DNA of 64,000 nucleotides from Natranaeroarchaeum sulfidigenes (GCF_017094485.1 NZ_CP064786.1:186001-250000); one strand, 5' to 3'. Numbered from the stretch's first letter, positions 47,004 through 56,627 are shown. Numbers and translations: made by a program. Notes: generated by a model not told the origin, from the sequence alone.

Positions 47004-48245
47004 ATGAGTGGAGCCGACATCGGCGGACTACAGACGTTCCCCGACGCCTTGCAGGGACGTGACGCGTGGCTCGATCCGTTCGACTGGTACGCGGAGATGC
47101 GTGAGAACGCACCGATCCGATACGATCCCACGCGGCAAACGTGGGACGTGTTCCGGTATGAGGACGTCAAGACCATTCTCGCCAACGACGACGAGCAGTT
47201 CTCGACGAGTCCCCGAAACATCGCGGGGTTCCAGGAACCGCCCGAGGACGAGGGGTTCCTGCTGGAGACGATGTTGCTTCAGGATCCGCCCCGGCACGGC
47301 GAACTCCGGAGCGTCGTCGAGGGTGCCTTCGAGCCGCGGTCGATCCGGGAACTGGAGCCACGGATCCGAACTCTGACCGCGGAGCTGATCGACGAGGCAC
47401 TGGTCGACGCGAACGGGGAACTCGATGTCGTCGACGCCCTCGCGTACCCACTGCCCGTCATCGTTATCGCCGAACTCCTCGGTATCCCACACGACGACCG
47501 CGACCAGTTCAAACGATGGTCGGACACGATCGTCCGTGGAGCCGACGAGGACGTCGATCCGGAGGCCTTCGTTCAGGAACAACAACAGGCGGGCCAGGAG
47601 ATGGCGGCGTACTTTCTGGACCAGATCGAACGTCGCCGCCAGCAACCTCAGGACGACCTCCTGACCACGATTGCCACCGAGGAGGGAGAGAGCGGACAGC
47701 TCTCCCACCGTGAGGCGCTCGGGATGTGTATGTTGCTGTTGATCGCGGGCAACATCACGACGACGCATCTCATCACGAACGCGATCCGCTGTTTCGACGA
47801 GCACGACGACGACCTCTTTGCGACGCTGTCTGACGAGGACGGCTCCCTCTCGGCCGCCATCGAGGAGGTGCTGCGCTATCGCGGCTCGGTTCAGGCGATG
47901 ACTCGTGTCCCGCGTGAGGACGTCGAACTCGGTGGGAAGCAACTGGAGGCTGGCGATGGAATCGTCGTCTGGCTGGGCGCTGCCAACCGGGACGAGCGAC
48001 AGTTCCCCGACGCGGACACGTTCGTCCCCGACCGGTCGCCGAACCAGCATCTCGGGTTCGGTCATGGGATCCACTACTGTCTGGGTGCACCGCTGGCCAG
48101 ACTCGAAACGCGGGTCGTCCTCGACGAGCTGCTGACCCGCCTCTCCGACATAACTATCGCGCCGGACGCCGATCTCACCCCGGTTCGGAGCTCGTTTATT
48201 TACGGCGTCGAATCGTTGCCTCTCCGGTTCGAGCGCGACGAGTGA
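47004..48245 (+). CDS. Cytochrome P450
   Basis: Haem monooxygenase, 413 residues, soluble bacterial type. ExxR at Glu288-Arg291 (EEVLRYRG), the haem-ligand Cys359 in GFGHGIHYCLG, and the meander NRDERQFPDADTF. The I-helix reads LLLIAGNITTTHLI: the acid normally before the Thr pair (AGNETTT) is Ile251, while Thr252 is kept. Start: the ATG at 47004 (MSGADIGGLQTFPDALQGRD), with a TATA-like GTTTTTACG about 30 bases upstream. No ferredoxin or reductase gene is adjacent; the flavodoxin-like gene two places downstream is a conceivable partner. Substrate unknown. Confidence 0.93.
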   Translation: MSGADIGGLQTFPDALQGRDAWLDPFDWYAEMRENAPIRYDPTRQTWDVFRYEDVKTILANDDEQFSTSPRNIAGFQEPPEDEGFLLETMLLQDPPRHGELRSVVEGAFEPRSIRELEPRIRTLTAELIDEALVDANGELDVVDALAYPLPVIVIAELLGIPHDDRDQFKRWSDTIVRGADEDVDPEAFVQEQQQAGQEMAAYFLDQIERRRQQPQDDLLTTIATEEGESGQLSHREALGMCMLLLIAGNITTTHLITNAIRCFDEHDDDLFATLSDEDGSLSAAIEEVLRYRGSVQAMTRVPREDVELGGKQLEAGDGIVVWLGAANRDERQFPDADTFVPDRSPNQHLGFGHGIHYCLGAPLARLETRVVLDELLTRLSDITIAPDADLTPVRSSFIYGVESLPLRFERDE

Positions 48246-48359
48246 CGCCTCGACCAGATTCGTGACCGGTATCCTCCGGCATCTGTCCGACGAGTCGGTG
48301 GACTCTTTCGTCCCACCGGAGACAGGGTTACTTTGATCGAGCCCCTACCGATATCTCAT

Positions 48360-48971
48360 ATGTTTTCGCCCGATCGCCTGACGACGTACGACGCGAACGC
48401 ACCGACCGACACGGCGACGGCGACGTTCGGACTCGGCTGTTTCTGGGGCCCCGACGCGGCCGCGGGTGCGATCGACGGGGTGGTGCGGACGCGCGTGGGA
48501 TACGCCGGTGGAACGACGCTCGATCCCACCTATGAGACGATCGGTGACCACACGGAAGTCGTCCAGATCGAGTACGATCCCAATACGACTTCGTTCAGCG
48601 ACCTCCTCGACTGGGCGTTCTCACAGCACCATCCACCCACGCAGCCGGACAAACGCCAGTACCAGAACGTCGTCTTTACCGAGACGTCGACTCAGCGTGA
48701 GCAACTTCGACGATTTATCGACGCCAGTGAGTGGACCGAAGCACAAATCGAGACTCGACTCGAACGCCTCGACGCGTTCACCCTCGCCGAGGAGTATCAC
48801 CAGAAGTTCCAGCTCCGCGGGACACGCTGGATCACCGACGCCTTCGAGGAAGCGGGCTACGACACCGCGGCTGTCAGGGACTCGCCTGCAGCGGCGAAAC
48901 TGAACGCTCACGCCGCCGGTCACGACGTGACCTTCCCCGGCCTCCAGCAGTCGTACGAGCCCGGTCGATGA
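48360..48971 (+). CDS. msrA: Peptide methionine (S)-S-oxide reductase MsrA
   Basis: Repairs oxidised methionine. 203 residues from the ATG at 48360 (MFSPDRLTTYDANAP). Catalytic Cys27 in FGLGCFWGPD, followed by VGYAGGTTLDPTYETIGDHTEVVQIEYDP, the family core with the substrate Glu and Asp residues, and FSQHHPPTQPDKRQYQNVVF. I see no second Cys anywhere in the protein, so recycling must use an outside thiol rather than an internal resolving Cys. The extra C-terminal 40 residues are acidic. It lies between the P450 and flavodoxin-like genes on the same strand. Confidence 0.94.
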   Translation: MFSPDRLTTYDANAPTDTATATFGLGCFWGPDAAAGAIDGVVRTRVGYAGGTTLDPTYETIGDHTEVVQIEYDPNTTSFSDLLDWAFSQHHPPTQPDKRQYQNVVFTETSTQREQLRRFIDASEWTEAQIETRLERLDAFTLAEEYHQKFQLRGTRWITDAFEEAGYDTAAVRDSPAAAKLNAHAAGHDVTFPGLQQSYEPGR

Positions 48972-49041
48972 GAGCAGGGTGCCCCAGTGGGTGCAGGCTC
49001 GATCCCCCGCGATTAACGAGTGTGCTGTAGTATCTCTCCGT

Positions 49042-49599
49042 ATGGCACGGCTTCTCGTCGTATACGGCACCGGTGAAGGACAGACTGCACGGGTCGCAGC
49101 ACGAATCGGTGACGTCCTCGCGGACCGCGCTCACGACGTGACGGTCACCGATATCGAGGACGCCGGGTCCGCGGCTGATCCCGAGGAGTTCGATGCCGTC
49201 CTTGTCGGCTCGTCGATCCACGTTGGGGCCCATCACGAAGCGATCCGCGAATACGTCGAGACGAGCCTGAGCGGCGCCTCGGCTCGCCCGAGCGCGTTCT
49301 TTCAGCTCTCGCTTTCGTCGGCTGTTGATGATGCGGAGCGACGGGCGGAGGCGGCACGGTACGTCGACGACCTGCTCGAAGCCGCGGACTGGCATCCCGA
49401 TCGAATCGGGCTCTTTGGCGGTGCACTCCGGTACTCGAAGTACGGCTTTCTCAAGCGGCTCCTGATGAAACGGATCGCCAAAAACGCGACTGGTGACATC
49501 GATACGTCACGGGACCACGAGTACACGGACTGGGACGAGGTCGAGGCGTTTGCCGCCGACTTCGCTGGGTTCGTGGAACGGCGTCTTGATGATGAGTGA
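49042..49599 (+). CDS. Flavodoxin-domain protein (HemG/protoporphyrinogen oxidase-like)
   Basis: 185 residues from the ATG at 49042 (MARLLVVYGTGEGQTARVA). The FMN phosphate loop is GTGEGQTA; later DAVLVGSSIHVGAHHEAIREYV, SAFFQLSLSSA and RIGLFGGALRYSKYGFLKRLLMKRIAKNATGD follow the pattern of flavodoxin-type protoporphyrinogen oxidase. It may be that enzyme or a general electron carrier. Haem genes are not adjacent; a P450 gene lies two places upstream. Confidence 0.85.
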   Translation: MARLLVVYGTGEGQTARVAARIGDVLADRAHDVTVTDIEDAGSAADPEEFDAVLVGSSIHVGAHHEAIREYVETSLSGASARPSAFFQLSLSSAVDDAERRAEAARYVDDLLEAADWHPDRIGLFGGALRYSKYGFLKRLLMKRIAKNATGDIDTSRDHEYTDWDEVEAFAADFAGFVERRLDDE

Positions 49600-50059
49600 A
49601 CAGCGTTCGGGGCTTCGTCTAGTCCACGTAGCATGAGAAGACATTATTGAGTTCGGGCTGGTATGGGTCTCTTCGCTCTGCCCGTTACATCTACTGAGAG
49701 CCACGCTTCAGTCAGCACTCCGAACGACTGCCTGTCTGGGAGCAGTACCACCGCCATGGACGGGGGATCGACAGCGGTGTCTGAATGACCAGCGAATCTA
49801 CACAGAGATGGGTGTCTGAGGGTCTCTCTGGCCAGATTACGCTCGCTAGTCGAGTCACTCTCCTGTATATGTCACAGATGCTGTAGCTTCCATAGCTGTG
49901 CCTAATCGATAGACGTACTGGATCCACGGGGCAGTTGACGTTGAAATAATTCAGATCAGTTGGTACCGATCAATCGCCAGCGGCTAAGAACGGTCATCGC
50001 GAAACGGCCCGTCGTGATCCGATTCGGACCGGCCGAACCGTGTCCGAGATGAACAAATG
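49600..50059. other. Intergenic region, no gene seen
   Basis: 460 bases between convergent genes. A 33-codon open frame at about 49783-49884 (MTSESTQRWVSEGLSGQ) is too short to judge. No repeat or RNA gene was recognised. Confidence 0.5.
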
Positions 50060-50653
50060 TCACGTCCCGCGCGGTTCACCCGCTGGGGGTGTGATGTCCT
50101 CGACTGGTTGGCGGCCCGTGTATGCCACGGCGACCATCGAGAGCCCTGTAAGGAACAAGCTCGCTCCGATCATGAACCCGACGATCCAGGCCGCGACTTC
50201 GGGGAATTGCACCCAGAGCAATACTGCCAAACCGAGCGACAGGACGCCGCTGGCAGCGATCCACCCACGACCGGATCCACGCTCCATCCGAAGGCTCACT
50301 CCGAGTTCGACGATGCCGTTGACGAGCAGGTATGCGACGATCATGAGCGTGAGACTCAGCAGACCGATGATCGGATTCACCACGATGACGATCCCAGCGA
50401 CGAGCGACACGATGGCGAGTGTCAGCTGCCAGAGTGACCCCATCCATCCCTTTGCAGAGACGACATGCGCTCCGTGGACGAGCCCCCCGACAATGAGGAG
50501 GCCCCCGACGATGTACGAGACTGCTACGCCCACTGCAAGCGGAAGAACCATCGCGAGGACGCCCAGCACGGCGATACTACCACCTGCTACTGCCAGCGTT
50601 TTCCATCCCGTCTCGAGGGAGTACGTTTCAGGTGTTGGTGTTACAGTACTCAT
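50060..50653 (-). CDS. HdeD/DUF308-family membrane protein
   Basis: 197 residues with six predicted helices arranged as DUF308 repeats, for instance GGSIAVLGVLAMVLPLAVGVAVSYIVGGLLIVGGLVHGAHVV and SGVLSLGLAVLLWVQFPEVAAWIVGFMIGASLFLTGLSMV. Proteins of this type are linked to acid or envelope stress in enterobacteria; the archaeal role is unknown. ATG start. It stands alone. Confidence 0.88.
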   Translation of the reverse strand: MSTVTPTPETYSLETGWKTLAVAGGSIAVLGVLAMVLPLAVGVAVSYIVGGLLIVGGLVHGAHVVSAKGWMGSLWQLTLAIVSLVAGIVIVVNPIIGLLSLTLMIVAYLLVNGIVELGVSLRMERGSGRGWIAASGVLSLGLAVLLWVQFPEVAAWIVGFMIGASLFLTGLSMVAVAYTGRQPVEDITPPAGEPRGT

Positions 50654-50924
50654 TTTCGTTCACCAAGAGAAACTACGTCGAGCGAGCGCATATAGAATAT
50701 ACACGATTTTACAGATCATCTACGGAATTGATTAATTCTGAAATGCATATCATTAGAGTCTGTTAAATTTCTCAGTAACAGACCCTGAATAGCGCGTGTC
50801 AGTACAGCTGAACCACTCCCCATGTAACTGACTAAAATGTCATCGTAAATCGAGGCTCCCTGACAGTACATGTGTATGAGGGCTATTACGTCAGACGTTG
50901 TCAGTACAGTTGAGGTGAGAAGTC

Positions 50925-51170
50925 GTGTATCGCTATGATTGGATTCTGGTGGCTATCCCGGTAGCGTTGCTCAGTGGGTGGGCTATTGGTGTGCTTACGA
51001 CGGTTCCAATAGAGTACGGTATGGTCGCTGGGGTTTTGCTCGCTACACCGTTCGTCTATGATGCAATCTTTCGAAACCCACCGCTTCCGGAAAGCGATGT
51101 TCAGCGAGCATTTGCTGCAATCCTGTGGCATGTGCTGGTGGTCTGGACGGTCATTGCTGCGGTATGGTAG
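50925..51170 (+). CDS. Small membrane protein
   Basis: 81 residues, GTG start (reads MYRYDWILVAIPVALLSGW). Three hydrophobic stretches: about 7-25, 31-47 and 63-81. A short acidic turn (NPPLPESDVQ) joins the last two. No family recognised. The hydrophobic pattern and base use look like a real haloarchaeal gene. An 18-codon frame, MVDYTPWDWLPDYPISEE, overlaps its stop (51164-51220) and may be a second tiny product. Confidence 0.55.
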   Translation: MYRYDWILVAIPVALLSGWAIGVLTTVPIEYGMVAGVLLATPFVYDAIFRNPPLPESDVQRAFAAILWHVLVVWTVIAAVW

Positions 51171-51421
51171 ATTACACTCCTTGGGACTGGCTTCCGGACT
51201 ATCCTATATCTGAAGAATAGGGTGTGATCGAGCTAAACGGTCATAAACTGGTTCGACTCGTCTGTGTTGGGTCCTCAGCGCTATCGAGTCGAGTTTGTTA
51301 TTTCCCTGCTAGTTCGTTTTGTGGAGCAGCTTCTCGTCCGCAGAGTTTCCTTGTACCCTGGAGGGATCAGGTGCACCGGAGAGGAAGGAGGTTTTATCCT
51401 TGGCGAACATCCCCCCGTACA

Positions 51422-52384
51422 ATGAGCGATTCGGACGGGCCAAAACAGGTCGGGAACCCCGACTATCATAGCGAAAATCACACTGCCGCCCAGACCTGTG
51501 GCTGGACGGCAAACGCCCTCCGTGGCGAGGGGAAGTGCTACAAGTACGCCTTCTACGGCATCGAGTCCCACCGCTGTATCCAGATGACGCCGGTCGTCAA
51601 GTGCAACGAGCGCTGTGTCTTTTGCTGGCGGGATCACGCCGGACACGCCTACGAACTCGGCGACGTGGAATGGGATGACCCCGAGGCGGTCGTCGACGCC
51701 TCGATCCGCCTGCAGAAGAAACTACTCTCGGGCTTTGGCGGGAACGAGCAGGTGCCCCGCGAGGTGTTCGAGGAGTCGATGGAGCCCCGACACGTCGCCA
51801 TCTCGCTGGACGGCGAGCCCTCCCTCTACCCTTATCTTCCGGAACTAATCGACGAGTTTCACGCCCGCGACATGACGACGTTCCTCGTGAGCAACGGCAC
51901 CAACCCAGAGATGCTGGAGCGATGTGAGCCCACGCAGCTGTACGTCAGCGTCGACGCGCCGGACCGGTGGACCTTCGATGAAGTCGTCAAACCAGTAGAA
52001 GACGACGCCTGGGAACGGCTCGTGGATACGATGGACGTGCTGGCCGAGAAAGCAGATACCCGAACCGTGCTCCGGACGACCCTCGTCGACGGCGAGAACA
52101 TGCGCGATCCCGACTGGTACGCCGCCTTCTACGACCGTGCGGATCCGGACTACATCGAGCTGAAAGCCTACATGCACGTCGGCCACTCGCGGGGTCGGCT
52201 CGATCGGAGTTCGATGCCCGACCACGATGATGTCGTTGCGTTCGCCGAGGCGATCCGCGAGCACATGCCCGACCACGATGCGATCAAGGATGTCCCCGAC
52301 TCACGCGTCGCACTGGTCGCGAAAGACGCCGACACCTGGGTGCCGAAACTCGAAAAGTGCAGCGAGTTCTGGAATGAGGAATAA
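51422..52384 (+). CDS. taw1: tRNA 4-demethylwyosine synthase (Taw1/TYW1)
   Basis: Radical-SAM enzyme forming the tricyclic wyosine base at position 37 of tRNA-Phe from methylguanosine and pyruvate. 320 residues from the ATG at 51422 (MSDSDGPKQVGNPDYHSENH). Radical-SAM Cys motif CNERCVFCWRDHAG (C-x3-C-x2-C), with earlier Cys in TCGWTANALRGEGKC and SHRC that form the second cluster. ISLDGEPSLYPYLPELIDEFHARDMTTFLVSNGT is the core barrel. A TATA-like GGTTTTATCC about 27 bases before the ATG implies a leaderless message and rejects the longer upstream frame. Confidence 0.94.
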   Translation: MSDSDGPKQVGNPDYHSENHTAAQTCGWTANALRGEGKCYKYAFYGIESHRCIQMTPVVKCNERCVFCWRDHAGHAYELGDVEWDDPEAVVDASIRLQKKLLSGFGGNEQVPREVFEESMEPRHVAISLDGEPSLYPYLPELIDEFHARDMTTFLVSNGTNPEMLERCEPTQLYVSVDAPDRWTFDEVVKPVEDDAWERLVDTMDVLAEKADTRTVLRTTLVDGENMRDPDWYAAFYDRADPDYIELKAYMHVGHSRGRLDRSSMPDHDDVVAFAEAIREHMPDHDAIKDVPDSRVALVAKDADTWVPKLEKCSEFWNEE

Positions 52385-52518
52385 AGACCCAATATATTGC
52401 CAACTGGCCTTATGCGCTCGTGGCCCCAATCTCCCGTAACACGGTTGATTTTATTCAGGATATTGTGATGCATCCCATATTCGTTATGCTTATGAGCGGG
52501 TAGGCCAAACGTTGAGAT

Positions 52519-53223
52519 ATGTCAAACGCACCGACGCTGACCGTCGGACACGACGAACTCGCCGTCCTGAAGCTGCTTGCGCTCGATGGCGCGCTTGCGG
52601 GAGAGATGAAAGCCTCCTGTTCGGAACTCGCAGAGCAACTTGACGCCTCGACACAGACGGCGTCACGTCGGCTCCAGCGACTCGAAGACGCGGGGTATCT
52701 CGCCCGTGAGACGGTGACTGATGGGCAGTGGCTCTCGGTTACCGAGGAGGGAGAGCAAGCGTTGCGTGCCGAGTACGAGGACTACCGACGGATTTTCGAG
52801 GGGGCGACAAGGGTCGAGCTCGTCGGGACGATCACTGGCGGGATGGGCGAGGGGAAACACTACATCTCCCTGCCGGGCTACATGGCGCAGTTCCGCGAAC
52901 GACTGGCCTACGAACCGTTCGAGGGAACGCTCAACGTCGAACTCACCGACGCCAGTATTCGACGACGCTCCGCGATGGAGGCGCTCGAACCAGTCCATAT
53001 CGATGGCTGGGAGGACGAGGATCGGACGTATGGCCCGGCAGTCTGTTACCCGGCAACGATCGAGGCCGTGGACGGGGAGCGCTACGAGGGTGCCCACGTG
53101 ATCGCTCCGGAGCGAACCCACCACGATGAGGACCAGCTAGAGCTTATCGCGTCCGACCGGCTTCGCGACGAGCTCGGACTCGATGATGACGATACGGTCA
53201 CCGTCACCGTGGAGGACCGATAA
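52519..53223 (+). CDS. ribK: CTP-dependent riboflavin kinase with N-terminal winged helix (RbkR type)
   Basis: 234 residues. The first 90 form a MarR-like winged helix ([12 protein letters not shown] ... [31 protein letters not shown]). The rest is the archaeal riboflavin kinase barrel: [40 protein letters not shown], then [13 protein letters not shown] and [20 protein letters not shown]. It makes FMN from riboflavin using CTP. The two-domain form is described as RbkR, both kinase and repressor of riboflavin genes. Only one base separates it from ribB, so it probably controls its own operon. Confidence 0.93.
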   Translation: MSNAPTLTVGHDELAVLKLLALDGALAGEMKASCSELAEQLDASTQTASRRLQRLEDAGYLARETVTDGQWLSVTEEGEQALRAEYEDYRRIFEGATRVELVGTITGGMGEGKHYISLPGYMAQFRERLAYEPFEGTLNVELTDASIRRRSAMEALEPVHIDGWEDEDRTYGPAVCYPATIEAVDGERYEGAHVIAPERTHHDEDQLELIASDRLRDELGLDDDDTVTVTVEDR

Positions 53224-53224
53224 G

Positions 53225-53932
53225 ATGGTCGATACAACCAGCAACGCGGAGGTCGCCGATACGCCGCCCGTCGATCCAGTCGAGGAAGCGATCACGGCGT
53301 TCCGCGAGGGCCAGCCGGTCTGCGTGCACGACTTCGACGACCGCGAGGGAGAAACGGATATCATTTATCCTGCCGGGGCGGTCGACGTGGATGCAGTCGA
53401 GCAACTGCGCAACGATGCGGGTGGGCTGGTCTGTGTCGGTCTCTCCGGGCCTGTCGCCGATGCCGCATCGCTTCCCTTCCTCTCGGATGCGATCGATCAT
53501 CCAGCCAGCGAGACCGACCATCTCGCCTATGGCGACCGCTCGTCGTTCTCGCTGACGGTGAACCACCGTGATACGTTCACCGGTATCACCGACGAGGACC
53601 GTTCGCTGACGATCACCAAAGTTGCCGAGTTCGCGGCGGCAGTCGACGACGGCGACTCACTCGATGCGGAGGACTTCGCGAGCGAGTTCCGAGCGCCCGG
53701 ACACGTCCACCTGCTCCGGGCGGCGGATGGCCTCCTTGCCGAGCGACAGGGCCACACTGAACTTGGTATCGCGCTGGCCCAGGCCGCCGACCAGCCCCCT
53801 GCCGCTGTCGTCTGTGAGATGCTCGATGATGACACGGGCCGAGCGCTCTCGACTGCGGCGGCCCGCGAGTACGCAGCCGCCAAGGGAATTCCCTTCGTCG
53901 ACGGCGAGGGACTCGTCGAGCGGTTGGGCTAG
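53225..53932 (+). CDS. ribB: 3,4-dihydroxy-2-butanone 4-phosphate synthase
   Basis: Makes the four-carbon unit of riboflavin from ribulose 5-phosphate. 235 residues from the ATG at 53225 ([15 protein letters not shown]). Metal and substrate sites: [16 protein letters not shown] (acidic Glu-Gly-Glu loop), [33 protein letters not shown] and [13 protein letters not shown]. All conserved. Directly behind ribK, one base apart. Its stop shares CTAG with the stop of the convergent engB gene. Confidence 0.94.
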   Translation: MVDTTSNAEVADTPPVDPVEEAITAFREGQPVCVHDFDDREGETDIIYPAGAVDVDAVEQLRNDAGGLVCVGLSGPVADAASLPFLSDAIDHPASETDHLAYGDRSSFSLTVNHRDTFTGITDEDRSLTITKVAEFAAAVDDGDSLDAEDFASEFRAPGHVHLLRAADGLLAERQGHTELGIALAQAADQPPAAVVCEMLDDDTGRALSTAAAREYAAAKGIPFVDGEGLVERLG

Positions 53933-54546
53933 AAAAACTTCTTCAGGTCGTCTCGTTTCTGGGCTTCGAGGTGATGGCGAACCGCGTCGTTCAATGGCTC
54001 GATAGATCCCTTCTTCGCGGTGATCGGCGCAATCGTCTCCTGCCATTGCTTCCACGGCGGGTAGATCCCCAGTCGATCACAGAGGTCGTTCAGTCGTTCG
54101 TCCCGGTCGTCGACCTTGTCCATCTTGTTGACCGCGACGACGGTTGGGATATCGAGCTCCTGGAGGAAGTGAAACATCTCGACATCGTGGGGAATCTCGC
54201 CCTCGCCGGAGTGGCGGTCGATGATGTCGATGACGCTTTTTCCGTCGACGACGAGGATCGCCACCAGAATGTCGTCGGCGTGGCGCTCGATATACTGGAC
54301 GACCTCGGTCTTGATCTCCTCGCGCACCTCCTCGGGAACGCCGGACATGAAGCCAAAGCCGGGCAGATCAGTTATCATGAAGTCGTCGCTCGCCCAGTCG
54401 TAGCTGTTCGGCGAGCGCGTCACGCCGGGCTTGCCGCCCGTCTCGAAACTGTGGCCAGTCAACTCCCGCATCAGCGTCGACTTGCCCACGTTCGACCGCC
54501 CGGTGAGGACGACTTCGTCGGCGCGGTTCGGTCGGTCATCGAACAT
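53929..54546 (-). CDS. engB: GTP-binding protein EngB (YihA family)
   Basis: 205 residues from the ATG at 54546 ([21 protein letters not shown]). G1 [10 protein letters not shown]2 with [14 protein letters not shown]3 DLPGFGFM, G4 NKMD and G5 region TAKKG are all present. In bacteria EngB helps assemble the large ribosomal subunit; archaeal members are similar. The long frame upstream is GC-rich antisense-like text and was rejected. The neighbouring NOG1 GTPase gene, on the same strand, has a related role. Confidence 0.92.
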   Translation of the reverse strand: MFDDRPNRADEVVLTGRSNVGKSTLMRELTGHSFETGGKPGVTRSPNSYDWASDDFMITDLPGFGFMSGVPEEVREEIKTEVVQYIERHADDILVAILVVDGKSVIDIIDRHSGEGEIPHDVEMFHFLQELDIPTVVAVNKMDKVDDRDERLNDLCDRLGIYPPWKQWQETIAPITAKKGSIEPLNDAVRHHLEAQKRDDLKKFF

Positions 54547-54774
54547 ACGCGTCGTTGGTGAGGCGCGGGGAAAAGACTCACGTACCGGGCCGTGGTGTCC
54601 CGCGGAACAACTCGGCGGAGCGTCGACGGGCTTTCTGTCCACAGGTTCAAAACCGATCCCGCGGCCAGCCCCGACATGACCTGACGAGCGACCACGGCGC
54701 GGCAAGCGGGTGTGCACCGATCCGCGTCGTGACTGTCCCGGTGCCTGTTCGCCATTGAAACGGCAAGGTCCTGC

Positions 54775-55815
54775 CTACTGTTCGAAGGGGAGCTCAGGCT
54801 CGTAGCCGACCGCATCGACCGCCGCCGCGAGGACACCCTCGACGTTCTCGTCTTCCGTCACGCTCATGTAGTGATCGGCCTCGACGTCGCGGGACCGATC
54901 GATCTTGTTGCAAATCGTCAGCACCGGGACGTCATCGAACTGCGCTTTCAGCGCGTCCCGGAGCTCCAGCTGGACGTCGATCGGGTAGCCACAGTCCATA
55001 CTGGCGTCGACGACCACGAGTACACAGTCGGCGAGATGTTCGAGTGCGCTGACCGCTTGTGACTCGATATCGTTCCGTTCTTCCGGTGGACGGTCGAGTA
55101 GTCCTGGCGTATCCACGATCTGATACCGCACGTGGTCATCCGCGGCCGAGCGTTTGCCCTCGCGGAGCTCGCTCGGAACGTCGGTACCGTGGAAGTGGCC
55201 GACGCCGATGCCCCGCGTGGTGAAGGGGTACTCCGCAGTCTCGTGGCGCGCTCGCGTGACTGTGTTGACAAAGGAGGACTTCCCGACGTTCGGATAGCCG
55301 GCGACGACGATCGTCGGCTCGTCTGGATCGATATCGGGCAGTGTCTTCAGGGCATCTCTCGCGTCGCCGATCAGTCGCAGGTTCGGCGCGACCTGCTCGA
55401 CGACATCCGCCATCCGCGCAAACGCCTGCTTGCGGTGCTTTCGAGCCAGATCGTCGCTGGCTTTCCGCATCTTCCCCATCGCTTCGTCGCCGATCTGTTT
55501 GGTCTGGCGGCTTGCCCAGGTCACCTCCGAGAGGCTCTGTCTGAGCGCGTCGACGCCGTCCGCGTCGGTGTCGTACTCGTGGGTTTCGACGATGGCTTCG
55601 GCGAGTTCGCGATAAAAGGGATCGATCTCGTCGAAATCGGGCCACGCCGTCACGACGTTCTCCAGGTTGTCAGAGAGGATGTTCGATGCGGTCTGTACCA
55701 TTGACTCCTGGGCCTCTCGGCCCTGCTTCGCCCGGCCGGACCGCGACGCGCGAGAGAACGCCTTGTCGATGAGCTCCTCCGACCGTGGCGTCGTCGGAAG
55801 ATCCTCGAAAATCAT
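54775..55815 (-). CDS. NOG1-family GTPase
   Basis: 346 residues. N-terminal helical NOG1 domain about 1-155 (LPTTPRSEELIDKAFSRASR), then the G domain: GYPNVGKSSFVN, TTRGIGVGHF, DTPGLLDRPPEERNDIE, NKIDRS. Archaeal and eukaryotic NOG1 acts in 60S/50S subunit maturation. ATG start; a TATA-like signal lies in the 90-base gap shared with the divergent DUF5518 gene. Confidence 0.93.
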   Translation of the reverse strand: MIFEDLPTTPRSEELIDKAFSRASRSGRAKQGREAQESMVQTASNILSDNLENVVTAWPDFDEIDPFYRELAEAIVETHEYDTDADGVDALRQSLSEVTWASRQTKQIGDEAMGKMRKASDDLARKHRKQAFARMADVVEQVAPNLRLIGDARDALKTLPDIDPDEPTIVVAGYPNVGKSSFVNTVTRARHETAEYPFTTRGIGVGHFHGTDVPSELREGKRSAADDHVRYQIVDTPGLLDRPPEERNDIESQAVSALEHLADCVLVVVDASMDCGYPIDVQLELRDALKAQFDDVPVLTICNKIDRSRDVEADHYMSVTEDENVEGVLAAAVDAVGYEPELPFEQ

Positions 55816-55907
55816 AGCTTCGGATATGGTAGCTGGCTATAAAAGGCCGTTCTTCGGCATGCGTGCGTGCTGGTATCCTTATCCGTCTCCGCTGACTACA
55901 GCCTGGC

Positions 55908-56282
55908 ATGACAAACTGGCGCGCGGTCGTGATCGGCTTCCTCGTCCTGACGGTACTGAGCATCTTCGGGATCGCCGTTCCGGGGCTGGGACAGCTCACC
56001 GCCGGGCTAATCGGCGGGTTCGTTGCGGGCTATCTCGCTGGGGGTGGACTGACTGGCGGCGCGTGGCACGGCCTCCTCGCTGGCAGTCTTGGGGGAATCG
56101 TTGCAGGCCTGCTCCTGTGGATCGGACTGACGATCGTCGGAACCGCCGGTGGGCCGATCGGAAGCGCGATCGGAGCCACTGGCGGTTTCGTGCTTGCGAT
56201 TGCGATCGTGTTTTTCTCGATGATCGTCGCGATCGAGTGTGCCCTCGCCGGGGCGATTGGTGGCCTCCTCTCGGAAAATTAG
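55908..56282 (+). CDS. DUF5518-like glycine-rich membrane protein
   Basis: 124 residues with four hydrophobic helices full of Gly: VVIGFLVLTVLSIFGIAVPGLGQ, LIGGFVAGYLAGGGLTGGAWHGLLAGSLGGIVAGLLLW and two more. This matches the haloarchaeal/methanogen small membrane proteins grouped as DUF5518; function unknown. Its TAG overlaps the stop of the convergent RAM-domain gene in the four bases TTAG. Confidence 0.78.
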   Translation: MTNWRAVVIGFLVLTVLSIFGIAVPGLGQLTAGLIGGFVAGYLAGGGLTGGAWHGLLAGSLGGIVAGLLLWIGLTIVGTAGGPIGSAIGATGGFVLAIAIVFFSMIVAIECALAGAIGGLLSEN

Positions 56283-56509
56283 TCCAGTGATATGTACGTT
56301 TTCGTGTCGCTAACGCCCGAAAGCGCCTGAATCCCGCTCGATGATGCATCGAGTACTTGATACACTTCGTCAACTTCGACTTCTGCGATGATGTCGTACT
56401 CGCCCGCCACGATGTGGGCCTCCACGACGTGTGGTTCGTCGCGGACCTCGGCGAGCAAACTCTCCGACTTCCCGGCTGCCGTCTTCACCATGACGAACGC
56501 ATGAACCAT
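56279..56509 (-). CDS. Stand-alone RAM-domain protein (Lrp/AsnC ligand-binding type), copy 1
   Basis: 76 residues from the ATG at 56509 (MVHAFVMVKTAAGKSESLL). The whole protein is one alpha-beta RAM domain: VVEAHIVAGEYDIIAEVEVDEVYQVLDASSSGIQALSGVSDTKTYISLD; the DNA-binding helix of Lrp is missing. RAM domains form rings and bind amino acids. It is a paralogue of the gene at 57324, sharing AHIVAG, DIIA and the T-TYI ending. It is divergent from trkA. Confidence 0.88.
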   Translation of the reverse strand: MVHAFVMVKTAAGKSESLLAEVRDEPHVVEAHIVAGEYDIIAEVEVDEVYQVLDASSSGIQALSGVSDTKTYISLD

Positions 56510-56627
56510 GCTGTGTGGTACTCTATGACACGTCAAAAACCTTTCTGCGAACCGAACCCACTGAGGGAACCGCCAACCGACGACCGCATGAGTAACATTA
56601 TTCAAGGGGGCAAGCGTATGCGCTGAT

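Noticed and set aside
54550-54717. N-terminal extension of EngB up to 54717
   Set aside because: The extension is Arg/Gly/Pro-rich and the G1 motif normally lies near the N-terminus; the ATG at 54546 fits the family.
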